61,442 nucleotides of DNA from Lachnospiraceae bacterium MC2017 (GCA_000701625.1 JNJK01000029.1:1-61442), one strand, 5' to 3'. Shown: positions 8,583 through 18,648, counted from the first letter of the stretch. Made by a program: numbers and translations. The notes: a model not told the origin generated them from the sequence alone.

Positions 8583-9332
8583 TCAGTTAAAAGCAATACA
8601 GTCGAAACGAACCGCTTTCCTTGTGACCGAATACGTAGGCGTTATACCTGCCAGAAACGGACCTTCAGGAGGACGCTTTATAACGATCTTCTTAGGTTTT
8701 GCCGCTATAGCAGCCTGTACCAGTTCATTCTCATCTGCACAGGGCGTTTCTATCTGATGCAGTACCTGTAATTTCTTCTTTGTTTCAGCACTTTTCTTTT
8801 TTTCAGGAAACATAGGATCCAGATAGATGAGATCTGGTTCATATGACAGAGACGAAAGCAGTTCCTTACTATCTCCTTCACGAAGTGTCATACGAGAAGC
8901 AATCTCCTTTAACTCCGGATTTTTACGGGCGCGTATCAGCGCATCATGGAGAAGCGCCGCCGTCACCGGATTATGCTCAAAGAGCTCCACCTGATACCCG
9001 CCTGCTGCAAGCAGGAACGAATCTTCTCCAAGACCAGCCGTACAATCAACGGCTCTTTTTACGCCTCCGTCGTCTGCCCCCGGCTTAGCTGCCTTTAATA
9101 TGATCTCGTGAGCAAGATGTCCTCCGGTGACTCTCTTTAAAAGTCTCGAAAAATCACCCTTAAGTTCCTGCTTTCCTGCTATAAACGAGAGCCCATTCTT
9201 ATCAAATAGAAAATACATGGCATGCTTATCATCCGGAATCTTCTCTGTAACCTCTGTTCCGAATTTCTCAGCAAGGCGTCTTGCCCTATCCATATCCACG
9301 CCCCTGCCCTGCACACAAATAGCTGATATCAT
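8583..9332 (-). CDS. rsmJ: 16S rRNA (guanine-N2) methyltransferase RsmJ-like
   Basis: A 249-residue Rossmann-type SAM methyltransferase. The SAM loop reads DCTAGLGEDSFLLA and the active-site region reads DPMFPEKKKSA, a signature of RsmJ, which modifies a guanine near the 3' end of 16S rRNA. A C-terminal VIKRPPEGPFL matches the family too. It is the last gene of a leftward run that includes the zinc-ribbon genes upstream, though the 13-nt gap to 9346 need not imply shared function. The N-terminus (RLAEKFGTEV) fits the family's nucleotide-like entry domain. Confidence 0.8.
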   Translation of the reverse strand: MISAICVQGRGVDMDRARRLAEKFGTEVTEKIPDDKHAMYFLFDKNGLSFIAGKQELKGDFSRLLKRVTGGHLAHEIILKAAKPGADDGGVKRAVDCTAGLGEDSFLLAAGGYQVELFEHNPVTAALLHDALIRARKNPELKEIASRMTLREGDSKELLSSLSYEPDLIYLDPMFPEKKKSAETKKKLQVLHQIETPCADENELVQAAIAAKPKKIVIKRPPEGPFLAGITPTYSVTRKAVRFDCIAFN

Positions 9333-9345
9333 TAAAACCTTACCT

Positions 9346-9804
9346 TTACTTGAGTATCTTTATGCTTCCGATAACGGGCAATTCCTTCTTTTCACCATTA
9401 ACAGCATTGATGATACCCACTATAATAAGCGCGAATACTCCTATACCGATAAGAGAATGGATACCCTTAAAGATAAACCAGTTCGGAAGAAATCCAAAAA
9501 CAACTGTGCTTATGATAGAAGTAAGGAAAAGAACAAGTCCCTGATTTGCATGAAATTTTGCAAACTCAGACCCCGGTGCTGCAAAGATCGGGATTAATAC
9601 AAGAATCCCGAGATATGCAACTACTGCATGTATTTTATGCTCTTCTTCGTCACTTCTGGTCTGCCTGTTATTAAAGGCATTTCCCTGCGAATAGGAATTA
9701 TTTACCATATTCGGTGTTGCTCCTACAGGAGTCCTGCAATATCTGCACTCTGTTGCTCCGTCATCGATCGGTGCTCCGCAATTTTTACAAATTCTTTCTG
9801 CCAT
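9346..9804 (-). CDS. Zinc-ribbon DUF4870-like membrane protein
   Basis: A 152-residue protein. Residues 5-25 hold a zinc ribbon of two CxxC pairs (CKNCGAP...CRYCRTP). After a polar linker come HKIHAVVAYLGILVLIPIF and two more hydrophobic segments, matching the Tic20/DUF4870 membrane fold (KFHANQGLVLFL). The combination of a soluble zinc finger and a small membrane domain is common in Firmicutes but its role is unknown. It sits just downstream of the SPFH and zinc-ribbon genes, in the same direction. Confidence 0.7.
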   Translation of the reverse strand: MAERICKNCGAPIDDGATECRYCRTPVGATPNMVNNSYSQGNAFNNRQTRSDEEEHKIHAVVAYLGILVLIPIFAAPGSEFAKFHANQGLVLFLTSIISTVVFGFLPNWFIFKGIHSLIGIGVFALIIVGIINAVNGEKKELPVIGSIKILK

Positions 9805-9864
9805 TTCTGATAACTCTCCTTAATTAAACAATTATTTTTATCTGACTAATTTTTCAGATGTAAT

Positions 9865-11016
9865 TTACTCTACTTTCTTACCGCAATTATTGCAGAACTT
9901 ACTTCCAAGAGGAAGCTCCGCTCCGCACTCACATACCTTTGGAACGAGTGACATACCGCACTCATTGCAGAATTTACTTCCTTCATCAACCTGCGCTCCG
10001 CATCCCGGACATGTGATCTTCTTTACTACCATAGGCTTTCCGCAGGTACTGCAGAATTTGCTGCTCACTGGATTCTCCGCTCCGCAGTTCGGACACTTTG
10101 CAGTCTGAGAAACCTGCGCCTGTCCCTGCATACCCATCATAGGATTCGGCATCTGAGCCTGCATTGAATGCATCATTCCTGCTCCCAGACCGATTCCCAT
10201 TCCACCTGCTGCCATAGCCCCTGAAACACCACTTTCGTTACGTGCCGCATCCTGATATACGTCAAAGCTTCTCTTCATGACATAGTTCTTGTCACCCATG
10301 ATATCAAAAGCCGCCTGATCCTCAAGGATCTTATTGACCTTTGCAAAATCTTCATCCGGGAAACTTATGGACTGTACATAGAAGGTTGTCACATCAAGGC
10401 CGTATTTTCCTATCTCCTCTGTGATCTTTTCCTTAACCTTATCAGAAATCTCCTCAAGTCTCGGCTGGATCTCAAGCGCGGAGATCTGATCATTTATGAT
10501 CATTCCGGAAATTATGACCTTAACCTTCTGGATGATAAGACTTCTGTAAAAATCATAGATTTTTTCATAATTTACCGCATCTGACTGCGGCATTGCACCG
10601 ATAAGTTCAGAATAGAATGTCTTGTAATTTGAAAGTTTCATTCCCATCTGACCAAAAGCACGTACGCGAAGCTTTACCTTAAACTTGGGGTCGATTATCT
10701 GCATAGGATCTGCTGTACCCCACGGAATATCAAGCTTTGTAAGCGTATTTAAGAAATAGACCTCCGCCGGAAACGGTGTGGTTCCTCCGAAAGGTATATT
10801 TACGAGACCGCGAAGGATCGGAAGATTATCAGTAGTAAGTGTATACCTCCCCGGCTCAAAAATATCCGCGATCTTTCCGTCTTTCATAAAGATCGCTACC
10901 TGACCCTCTTTAACAGTAAGCTGTGTTCCAAGCACCAGCTGATCTGACGGATGCTTATATACTATCCAGTCACGCGATTTTAAACCATCAAATTTTACAA
11001 CATCAATAATTGCCAT
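9865..11016 (-). CDS. SPFH-domain protein with C-terminal zinc ribbons (YdjI-like)
   Basis: A 383-residue protein. Residues 1-270 form an SPFH/band-7 domain (VVKFDGLKSRDWIVYKHP, then the long helical EIGKYGLDVTTFYVQSISFPDEDF). A Gly/Met/Gln-rich linker follows, then three CxxC-based zinc ribbons (CPNCGAENP, CPGCGAQVD, CECGAELP; each paired with a second CxxCG). The domain order matches the B. subtilis YdjI type, which belongs to an envelope-stress/membrane-repair locus. Nine bases downstream of the coiled-coil gene at 11028, it is almost surely co-transcribed with it. Confidence 0.8.
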   Translation of the reverse strand: MAIIDVVKFDGLKSRDWIVYKHPSDQLVLGTQLTVKEGQVAIFMKDGKIADIFEPGRYTLTTDNLPILRGLVNIPFGGTTPFPAEVYFLNTLTKLDIPWGTADPMQIIDPKFKVKLRVRAFGQMGMKLSNYKTFYSELIGAMPQSDAVNYEKIYDFYRSLIIQKVKVIISGMIINDQISALEIQPRLEEISDKVKEKITEEIGKYGLDVTTFYVQSISFPDEDFAKVNKILEDQAAFDIMGDKNYVMKRSFDVYQDAARNESGVSGAMAAGGMGIGLGAGMMHSMQAQMPNPMMGMQGQAQVSQTAKCPNCGAENPVSSKFCSTCGKPMVVKKITCPGCGAQVDEGSKFCNECGMSLVPKVCECGAELPLGSKFCNNCGKKVE

Positions 11017-11027
11017 AATTTCCCCCG

Positions 11028-11381
11028 TTAGTTAAGCTTGGTTCCGCAAAATGTGCAGAAAGAAGTATCACCGTCAACAGTTGCTCCGCACTCAGGGCAG
11101 ACTTTTGTGGCCTTAAGTCCCCTAAGGCTGTTCTGATCATCTGTGATACGCTCCTGAAGCTTTTTGATGTTATCTACGTAGTACGCGTACTTTTCATCCG
11201 GGGCATCCTTAATCTCTTCGTATACACGCTTACCAAGTTCTTCGCAAAACTTGTCGATTTTTGTCTGATTTGCACGGATCTCATTCTGAAGCCGCATAGT
11301 TTCTGCTGTATCTGCAGCCTTCTTCTTAATATCCTTTCCTGCATTACTGATCTGTCCGCTAAGACTATCCAAAAAACCCAT
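11028..11381 (-). CDS. Small coiled-coil protein with C-terminal zinc ribbon
   Basis: A 117-residue protein. Residues 10-90 are charged and helical (RLQNEIRANQTKIDKF...NIKKLQERITDDQNSLRGL), likely a coiled coil. The C-terminus is a zinc ribbon (CPECGATVDGDTSFCTFCG). It has no signal peptide or membrane span. It precedes the SPFH gene by 11 nt and shares its zinc-ribbon ending, so the two products may interact. No specific function is known to me. Confidence 0.65.
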   Translation of the reverse strand: MGFLDSLSGQISNAGKDIKKKAADTAETMRLQNEIRANQTKIDKFCEELGKRVYEEIKDAPDEKYAYYVDNIKKLQERITDDQNSLRGLKATKVCPECGATVDGDTSFCTFCGTKLN

Positions 11382-11408
11382 ACTTTTACTGCTCCCTTAC
11401 TAAAAATT

Positions 11409-13097
11409 TCATCTAAAACTTCTAACCCAGTTTAACAGTGAACCATGATGTGTATTTTCATACACGGTTCGCTTCATTTCTTCTGTTACCGGGCCATTGT
11501 TTGCCATCTTCTGAAGGATTGACGCCTGTAATTCCTCCACGGTCATTTCTTCATAGGAAATACCCTCTCTGATCTTGACCGTTTTTTCATTTTGCGCCAT
11601 TTCCTTCTTAACGGATTCTTTTTTTATTCCTGCTCCTGCCTTTGAACTAACCTTGGCAGATTCCTGCTTCGTGATCTTATCAACACTTCCTGCTTTACTC
11701 TCAACGATCTTCTTAAGCCCCCTGACAGGTTTATATTTCTTCTCTCCATCTTTAAGAGGCAGCCAAATGTCACCACTGCACGCAGAAATTTCTACATTGA
11801 GCCGACCATTTTCCGTCTGAACTGTTTTTCCGGACAATGCTCCTATATATGAGGCCATTCCTTCAGCAGGAACATTTATCCACGCCGGATTATCATCATT
11901 ATTTACGGTGATGATCACATTTTCATCATTAAGCTTCCTTGAAAAGGCATACTGACGATTTGTAAGCAATTGCTCTTTATATTCACCATATGATAATGCC
12001 TTTACTTCCTGCCTGATCTTTCCAAGCGCCGCAATAAGCGCTGTCAGCGGATTATCCTTTTTAGCATTCTTATAATCACTGATATTTAAGGCAGGACGAA
12101 GTGATGCATCAGACCACTTTTCTTTTTTTCCTTCGATACCAAACTCTGAACCATAATAGACAGACGGTACCCCCGGAAGCGTATACATGAGAATATGTAC
12201 AGGTGTAAGCTGCGCCCTGTTATTCAGTTTGTTAACGATCCTCTCGACATCGTGATTATCTACAAAATTGTACAGTCTCAACCCTAATGGATTCTGACCT
12301 GCCATATCATAAAGACGCTTTACCGTATGCGCGATCTCAAAATAATTATGATCATTATGACCGGAATAAAGAGCCTTATGAAGAGTGTAATTGGTTACTG
12401 CATGAAGCGTATCATTATTGCACCATCTGGAGTAATCTCCGTGGATCACTTCTCCCATAAGCCAGAAGTCAGGCTTTATATCATTAGCCAGTCTTCTGAG
12501 TGCCTTCATAAAATCAAAATCAAGCACGTCTGCTGCATCGAGACGGATTCCGTCTATGTCAAACTCACTTACCCAAAAACGTATGATATCACAAATATAA
12601 TCGATCACGGCAGGATTTCTCTGATTAAGTTTTACAAGCAGATCATATCCACCCCAGTTTTCATAGCCAAAGCCATCATTATAAGAATTATTACCGCCAA
12701 AGTTTACATTACAGTACCAATCCCTGTACGCGGAATTTTCTCTTTTTTCTTTAATATCCTTAAATGCAAAAAAATCCCGTCCCGTATGGTTAAATACACC
12801 ATCAAGAATTACTTTTATGCCGGACTTATGACATTTTTTCACCCATTCTTTAAGATCATCATTGGTTCCAAGGCGAGAATCCAGTTTTTTGTAATCCGTT
12901 GTATCGTAACCATGACTTCCGGATTCAAATAACGGTCCGATGTAGAGTGCATTGCATCCAATATCTTTAATATGACTTATCCAGGGTTCCAGATCCTTTA
13001 ATCTGTGAACCGGCTCCTCATAATGATTATCCGCAGGAGCTCCAGAAAGCCCAAGTGGATAAATGTGATAAAAAATCGCTTCATCATACCATGCCAT
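11409..13097 (-). CDS. GH13 alpha-amylase-family enzyme with unusual C-terminal extension
   Basis: A 562-residue cytoplasmic enzyme. The TIM-barrel motifs are intact: DGVFNHT, DGIRLDAAD with nucleophile Asp177, MGEVIHG with acid Glu206 and FVDNHD with Asp283. It resembles maltodextrin/neopullulanase-type enzymes and has no signal peptide, so it likely acts on imported maltodextrin or stored glycogen. The barrel plus beta domain end near residue 440. A Lys-rich low-complexity stretch follows (KKIVESKAGSVDKITKQES), then a short helical module ending LLNWVRSF. That extension is not part of the family core and echoes the Lys-rich tail of the amylosucrase at 6525. Confidence 0.8.
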   Translation of the reverse strand: MAWYDEAIFYHIYPLGLSGAPADNHYEEPVHRLKDLEPWISHIKDIGCNALYIGPLFESGSHGYDTTDYKKLDSRLGTNDDLKEWVKKCHKSGIKVILDGVFNHTGRDFFAFKDIKEKRENSAYRDWYCNVNFGGNNSYNDGFGYENWGGYDLLVKLNQRNPAVIDYICDIIRFWVSEFDIDGIRLDAADVLDFDFMKALRRLANDIKPDFWLMGEVIHGDYSRWCNNDTLHAVTNYTLHKALYSGHNDHNYFEIAHTVKRLYDMAGQNPLGLRLYNFVDNHDVERIVNKLNNRAQLTPVHILMYTLPGVPSVYYGSEFGIEGKKEKWSDASLRPALNISDYKNAKKDNPLTALIAALGKIRQEVKALSYGEYKEQLLTNRQYAFSRKLNDENVIITVNNDDNPAWINVPAEGMASYIGALSGKTVQTENGRLNVEISACSGDIWLPLKDGEKKYKPVRGLKKIVESKAGSVDKITKQESAKVSSKAGAGIKKESVKKEMAQNEKTVKIREGISYEEMTVEELQASILQKMANNGPVTEEMKRTVYENTHHGSLLNWVRSFR

Positions 13098-13156
13098 ATA
13101 TTCATACCTCGCAAAACAAACAAGCTTCGCCGGACAAAATAACTCACCAGGCGGTT

Positions 13157-14098
13157 TTAAAGCATCTTTTTTCTATGAAGCAGAAACATAAGCAAAACGC
13201 TTACGATCAGCGTAATTAGAATAATTATACCGAAACCATGTGCTGCATTTGCAAGCGGCATCCATTTACTATTAACATTCATTCCATACATACCGGATAT
13301 CATAGTCGGAACAGCCAAAATAAGAGTTATGGATGTCAGTCTCTTCATGACATTATTAAGTCTTGCATCCAAAACATTAGAAAACAGTTCTCTGGTACTG
13401 TCAGTAATATCACGATATATAGCAGTCATTTCTATCGCCTGCTTATTTTCAACTATCACATCGTCCAGAAGTTCTCTGTCTTCCGGGAACTGCTGCAGCC
13501 TCTTATATCTTGTCAACCTGTCAAGGACATTGCCGTTTCCTCGGAGAGAAGTGGCGAAATAAACCAAAGTAGTCTCAAGCTCATGAAGACGTATGAGATC
13601 TTCTTCACTTTCAACTTTATCTATGCGTTCCTCTATCTCACTTCTTCTCCTGTCAATAAGCTGTAACGCTTTTTGATATACGATAGATGTCCTGAGCAGG
13701 ATCTGATATACAAATCTCAGTTTTTTCTTTGTTGAAAAATCTCTGACCTGGTCTCTCTCAAACAGAGATAGTATCGGCGTAACTTCCGAACATACAGTAA
13801 CGATCTCATCCTGAGTTAAAATAATACCAAGTGGGATCGTAGTATATGACCTCTGTCCATGGCGAACCTCGATCGCAGGGATATCCACAAGTATAAGTGT
13901 ATATCCATCCTGCAATTCTATACGGTTCTTCTCTTCAGGATCGATAGCAGAAAGTACATCTTCAATATCGATCTTCAGTTTTGAAGCAATTTTTTGAGCT
14001 TCTTCCTGTGTCGGATCTGTAAGCTCTATCCATGCCCCGTTCCGAATAGCATCAATCTCTGATGTTACATGATGGTCTGTATAAAAATATCTGATCAT
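13157..14098 (-). CDS. corA: CorA-family divalent cation channel
   Basis: A 313-residue protein of usual CorA length. The long N-terminal soluble domain is followed by two C-terminal membrane helices; the first ends with the diagnostic GMYGMN motif that forms the Mg2+ selectivity ring. The second helix (FGIIILITLIVSVLLMFLL) is followed by a basic HRKK tail. It probably imports Mg2+ or Co2+ as a pentamer. It lies between the amylase gene and a small acidic-protein gene and shares their direction. Confidence 0.88.
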   Translation of the reverse strand: MIRYFYTDHHVTSEIDAIRNGAWIELTDPTQEEAQKIASKLKIDIEDVLSAIDPEEKNRIELQDGYTLILVDIPAIEVRHGQRSYTTIPLGIILTQDEIVTVCSEVTPILSLFERDQVRDFSTKKKLRFVYQILLRTSIVYQKALQLIDRRRSEIEERIDKVESEEDLIRLHELETTLVYFATSLRGNGNVLDRLTRYKRLQQFPEDRELLDDVIVENKQAIEMTAIYRDITDSTRELFSNVLDARLNNVMKRLTSITLILAVPTMISGMYGMNVNSKWMPLANAAHGFGIIILITLIVSVLLMFLLHRKKML

Positions 14099-14116
14099 AG
14101 TTACAATCCTGTAATC

Positions 14117-14347
14117 TTATTCTTCAGGCAGCATATTCTGAAGCTTGTCAACCAGATCACTAAAATCATTGGCAAGCTTCATTGCCTTCTTATCTGTTGT
14201 CGGACGTTCTTCATATTCCATTTCCATATCAAAAAGAACATCTGCCAATTCCAGTATTTCATCATCAGAATAATCCCTTGAAGGATCGAAATTTATTTCT
14301 GCCATATTTAATAGTTTTTTCTCATCATCATTAAAATTAAGGATCAT
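14117..14347 (-). CDS. Small acidic conserved-type protein
   Basis: A 76-residue acidic, helical protein beginning MILNFNDDEKKLLNMAEI. I start at 14347 because GGGAGGAA sits 6 nt before it; an upstream ATG at 14374 would overlap the stop of the EAL protein as TAATG and is also possible. No metal-binding or membrane motif is visible. It lies between the EAL protein gene and corA in one leftward run, so it may be translationally linked to either. Function unknown. Confidence 0.6.
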   Translation of the reverse strand: MILNFNDDEKKLLNMAEINFDPSRDYSDDEILELADVLFDMEMEYEERPTTDKKAMKLANDFSDLVDKLQNMLPEE

Positions 14348-14373
14348 TCTGCATTCCTCCCTCTCTTCTAACA

Positions 14374-17300
14374 TTAACGCTTTTTTGCCCTGTTCAGCTC
14401 AACCAGCATGTGATGGCTGGCGATCTTTGACGCAATAAAAGCTGCAACCGTTTCTAATAATCTCCTCGTATCCAATGCCCTGGAAAATTCATAATTATCT
14501 GCCCCAAGGTATCCTATAAGCTTACCATTATCATAAAGAGGAACCGCGATAAGGCGATTAATATACTGACGCTTCAGTGTTTCATATATCAATATATCTA
14601 TGTCTTTTATCGCCTCTACATCCGGAATACTAATACATGTATCATAATTCAAAAGTTCTTCCCAACCCTTATACTCTTCTTTATCAAGGTTTTGAAGTGT
14701 ATCTATTTCTGGTTCCACTCCATCTGCACACCACTCAAATGTATTACTGATATACTTATCATCCTGCTCTAAAATATAAAGTCTGTCAGGGTGAAGCATA
14801 TGACTCAGTTCTTCCAGAACCATATTCATCATATCGTTATATGGCTCATTTGAAATAAGCAGTCGTGCGACACGTATAATACGATCATCCGTCGTAACAT
14901 TTTTACTGATACTCTCCATCTGCTCCAGATCACCATCTATATTCATAAATGCGATCATACAGCAATCAGGAATCGTTGAAGGAGATACCGTAAACTCAGT
15001 CCAGTATCCGGTCTCCCTGCTATATGTCCGGTCATGAAGTTCCCTTTTCTCCATCACAGCCTTATAGCAATACGGTCCCCAGATAGAATCAGCATTCTTG
15101 ATAGCTGATAAAAATGTCTTTCCGATAAGTTCGTTTTCTTCCTTTTTTACGGCCCTACAATACCGTTCATTAACGTATACATATTCTGCATCAATGACTT
15201 TTGTCTTCTCTACATCAAAGATCAGTCTGAACACAACAACAGCTATAGGAAGATTGTAGAAAAGGCTAAGTTCTCTTTGTGATAGCGATTTATTATGCTC
15301 TCTCCTTACTTCAGACATCTCTTCATGCTTTTCAGCAAACTCAAGCCTGCGTCTGGCAACTATCCTGTTCATGTTTTCAACATCTGATGTTTCAGACGCA
15401 AAAACAACACCATGATTAACAGTCAGCCTGACTTTTCGGCCCATCACTTCGGAAATACCCTGTACATCCGCAACTGTATCCTGAATAAGCTTAAGTACAT
15501 AATTATGATCAGATGAATCCGATAAGATAACAAATCTGCTTCTGTCTACCCTGGCTGCCATTTCAGATTTACTCATATGATCACTGATCTTTGCGCCGAC
15601 TATCCTAAGCAATTCATTTGCCACAGACTCATTATTATCCTTTATTATCTTGTCAAACTTCGCTATCTCAAGCTCAGCAACAGCAAAATCATGTTTCTGC
15701 TGATTATAATTCTCATAAAACTTCAGCTCTGTCTCATATGCCGTCTGAACATTCATCAATCCTGAAAGTGTATCTATATGATATTTATCAGGGCTTACTA
15801 TCATCTTATGATACTTAGAATACTCGTCTTCAAAAGCTCCCAGATATCCTACCAGCTTTGCATCTTCATAAACCGGATATTTGCTGGCTATCATCCTGCA
15901 CTCTGTACCATCCTTCTTATGTGAAAGATGAATATTTTTATACCCAAGATCTTTAGGAAATGCCTTTCTTTGTTCTGTCTCATACTGCTGGATAACACCA
16001 TCATTCCAGTCCAGTTCTTCATCATTCTTTCCTATTATCTCGTCAACAGATTTCACACCCTGAAAATCCATGAAAGCCTTATTAGCACCAAGATACCGGT
16101 TATCACTATCTTTCCAGCAATAGCGTATATCGGTATTCTTCATAAGAGCATTCCAGAATGCCAGAAGATTTTCATGCTCGTCGCTGTTCCGATATACAAA
16201 TGAATCTACGGAATCACGAATGAACTGGATTACTACATTTTTCTCTGAATTTGGAAGCAGTAATTCCAGCACTGTTTTCCACTCGTAATTTCCGTCAGCA
16301 TTCATAAACCTGAACTCATCACTAATATAACCCTTACCTGCTGACCTTATTCTATCTGCCATAGTCTTAGGATTGGAAAAATCATGATATCTGTCAAAAT
16401 CATCTCCATGAACAACACGGCTTGCAAAGAAACTCCGGATTTCCTCCAGACCATAAAGCCGTGTGCCAAAATTTGTAAATGAACCTGCTCTCATAAGCTC
16501 TTCTACACAATCTTCGTCCAAATGGAGAATATCCGCAGAATCATATACATACATCAAACTTCTGATATATGTGTCGATAGCATTCTGTCTCTCAGATTCA
16601 GTTTCTATATGCAGATTCTCGAGTTCGAGCTTCAGCATATATTTATTCTGGCTCTGGGCAATAGGTGTCGCAGCCAGGCGCATCCTCTGTCCGCGATCCA
16701 TGTATATAAATACCGTTTCTTCGCCAACCATCTCAACCTGAATGGCATAATTTCTATAGGTCTTTCCCATAGTAGTTCCATGGGCATTCAGATTTGCCTC
16801 TGCCTGGCTTATAGACATGGTTCCCATCGTAGAAAGTGCTTTCTTATACGCTTCATTAGCAAAGTAAAATTTGAAATTCTTTCCATCATCTTCTACCAAT
16901 GCAAGCGCATCATCCGTAATCACATTGACTTTTCCTACCTGGGTAAAGTATCTGCGTTCTTCAGCGGTTTCAACCCTTATCTTACGCTCTGTTATATTTC
17001 GCTTTATATCCTTTGAAAGCATAGGTTTTCCGGCATAGCTTCCCTGTATTTTCTGGCATCCGATATCCTTAAGAAAGATATACTGTTCTTCTGTTTCAAC
17101 TCCCTCAGCCAGCGTTTTTATGCCCAGATCCTTTGCCATCATAATAGTATGACGGATTATAGTCTTTGATCTTTCATTAAAAGTAGAAAGAAACAGCATA
17201 TCAACTTTTATCTCATCAAAGTCAAAGTCCTTCAATATGTTGAGCGATGAAAATCCACTTCCGAAATCATCCATCCATACCTGATAACCAACGCTATGAA

Positions 17301-18648
17301 ATTTTTCAATCTCACTACGAACCTTCTCCGGATTATCCATCAAAGTCGTTTCTGTGATCTCAACTCTGAGATATTCTCTCGGAATATCATACTTTCTGGC
17401 CATCTCTTCAATGGCTTCAAAAGGATTTCCAAGTGAAAAATCCAAACGTGATAAATTAAAAGAAACCGGCACAGCAAATCCACCTTCTTTTAACTCGTCA
17501 CGAAGATCCTTACAAACTTGTTTTACAATAAAGTTATCAAGTTTATGAATGATCTTGCTTTTTTCCAAAACCGGTATAAAATCTGCCGGTGAGATAAATC
17601 CACGTTCGGGATCAAGCCAGCGGCAAAGCGCTTCTTTTCCACACAGATCACCAGTAAGAGTCCGAAGTACTGGCTGATAATAAACCTTTATATGACCTCT
17701 TCTGATGGCATTATCAAGATTTCTTATCAGATAGTTTTCCAGTTCAGTTTTCTGTTCTATTCCCGGATGATACTCACAAAAAAATGACCGTTCATCATTT
17801 TTTATATAATCACTTGCGTATTTTGCCAGATCACATGCTACTGCAGGTGTGATCTCTTCATTTTCGAGATGATAGATTCCCACTTTGAGCCCAACCATTT
17901 CATTGAGCTTTTTCTCTATAAAACGTTCATTTAAGGCTTCTAGTTTCCCTGTTATCTCATCAGTTTCAGCGCAAATAACAAAATGATCATCCGAAAAACG
18001 CGCAATATATTCATCATCAAATGTAGCATGCAGGATTTCTGCAAAGTTTCTAAGGATATTGTCCCCTGCCGCAACACCATAGCGAACATTCAAAGCCTTA
18101 AAATCTGTAAGATTAATATAAGCAAAAGAATACTTCTCCGGCAGCTCACTCCGGCGATTTGCTTCCATCCGCATCGACATATTGCTTAAAAACTGCCTGC
18201 GGCCGAACAATCCTGTAAGCTCATCTGTATCAAATGCAGAATACCGTGCCCTTGCATCAACGATGAATACATAATAAAGAGGGCCCTCATCCGAGTCCTC
18301 AACCTTTCGTCCATATGCTGCTATATACTCTATTTTTCCGTTCTTCGTTCTGATACGGTAATCAACATGATCAAAGTGATCTGACGAAATCTGTATCTGC
18401 TCTGCTATATTTTTTTCAACGTCAGCTGCATCTTTATAGAAAACTGTGCCAGCGAACTTTCCCCCTGTTAATTCCAAAAACTGCTGAAAATCCTCGCATT
18501 CAAATAGATCCAGTAGTGCCTGATTAGCATAGATAAGTTCCTCAGTTTCATCTGCTCTATATATAAAGAAGCCGCCCGGCATCATCGCTATTCCATTTAA
18601 TACATACTTTTCGGCGTGACCGCCTACATCAAACTTCTGCTCTATCAT
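14374..18648 (-). CDS. Multi-PAS/GGDEF/EAL/GAF cyclic-di-GMP phosphodiesterase
   Basis: A 1424-residue cytoplasmic sensor. In rough order: PAS (20-120), GGDEF-like (145-290), EAL (300-555), PAS-like segments to about 960, a second GGDEF-like domain (965-1090), PAS (1110-1225) and GAF (1245-1420). The first GGDEF active site reads ARFSDDHF and the second RVDRSRF, so neither should make c-di-GMP. The EAL domain keeps its key residues: KEALCRW, SFNLSRLD, EITETT, DDFGSGFSS, IKVD, AEGVETEEQ and a final Gln-Gly. It should therefore degrade c-di-GMP, tuned by its sensory modules. No membrane span is visible. A clear GAGGAA site precedes the start. Confidence 0.85.
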   Translation of the reverse strand: MIEQKFDVGGHAEKYVLNGIAMMPGGFFIYRADETEELIYANQALLDLFECEDFQQFLELTGGKFAGTVFYKDAADVEKNIAEQIQISSDHFDHVDYRIRTKNGKIEYIAAYGRKVEDSDEGPLYYVFIVDARARYSAFDTDELTGLFGRRQFLSNMSMRMEANRRSELPEKYSFAYINLTDFKALNVRYGVAAGDNILRNFAEILHATFDDEYIARFSDDHFVICAETDEITGKLEALNERFIEKKLNEMVGLKVGIYHLENEEITPAVACDLAKYASDYIKNDERSFFCEYHPGIEQKTELENYLIRNLDNAIRRGHIKVYYQPVLRTLTGDLCGKEALCRWLDPERGFISPADFIPVLEKSKIIHKLDNFIVKQVCKDLRDELKEGGFAVPVSFNLSRLDFSLGNPFEAIEEMARKYDIPREYLRVEITETTLMDNPEKVRSEIEKFHSVGYQVWMDDFGSGFSSLNILKDFDFDEIKVDMLFLSTFNERSKTIIRHTIMMAKDLGIKTLAEGVETEEQYIFLKDIGCQKIQGSYAGKPMLSKDIKRNITERKIRVETAEERRYFTQVGKVNVITDDALALVEDDGKNFKFYFANEAYKKALSTMGTMSISQAEANLNAHGTTMGKTYRNYAIQVEMVGEETVFIYMDRGQRMRLAATPIAQSQNKYMLKLELENLHIETESERQNAIDTYIRSLMYVYDSADILHLDEDCVEELMRAGSFTNFGTRLYGLEEIRSFFASRVVHGDDFDRYHDFSNPKTMADRIRSAGKGYISDEFRFMNADGNYEWKTVLELLLPNSEKNVVIQFIRDSVDSFVYRNSDEHENLLAFWNALMKNTDIRYCWKDSDNRYLGANKAFMDFQGVKSVDEIIGKNDEELDWNDGVIQQYETEQRKAFPKDLGYKNIHLSHKKDGTECRMIASKYPVYEDAKLVGYLGAFEDEYSKYHKMIVSPDKYHIDTLSGLMNVQTAYETELKFYENYNQQKHDFAVAELEIAKFDKIIKDNNESVANELLRIVGAKISDHMSKSEMAARVDRSRFVILSDSSDHNYVLKLIQDTVADVQGISEVMGRKVRLTVNHGVVFASETSDVENMNRIVARRRLEFAEKHEEMSEVRREHNKSLSQRELSLFYNLPIAVVVFRLIFDVEKTKVIDAEYVYVNERYCRAVKKEENELIGKTFLSAIKNADSIWGPYCYKAVMEKRELHDRTYSRETGYWTEFTVSPSTIPDCCMIAFMNIDGDLEQMESISKNVTTDDRIIRVARLLISNEPYNDMMNMVLEELSHMLHPDRLYILEQDDKYISNTFEWCADGVEPEIDTLQNLDKEEYKGWEELLNYDTCISIPDVEAIKDIDILIYETLKRQYINRLIAVPLYDNGKLIGYLGADNYEFSRALDTRRLLETVAAFIASKIASHHMLVELNRAKKR

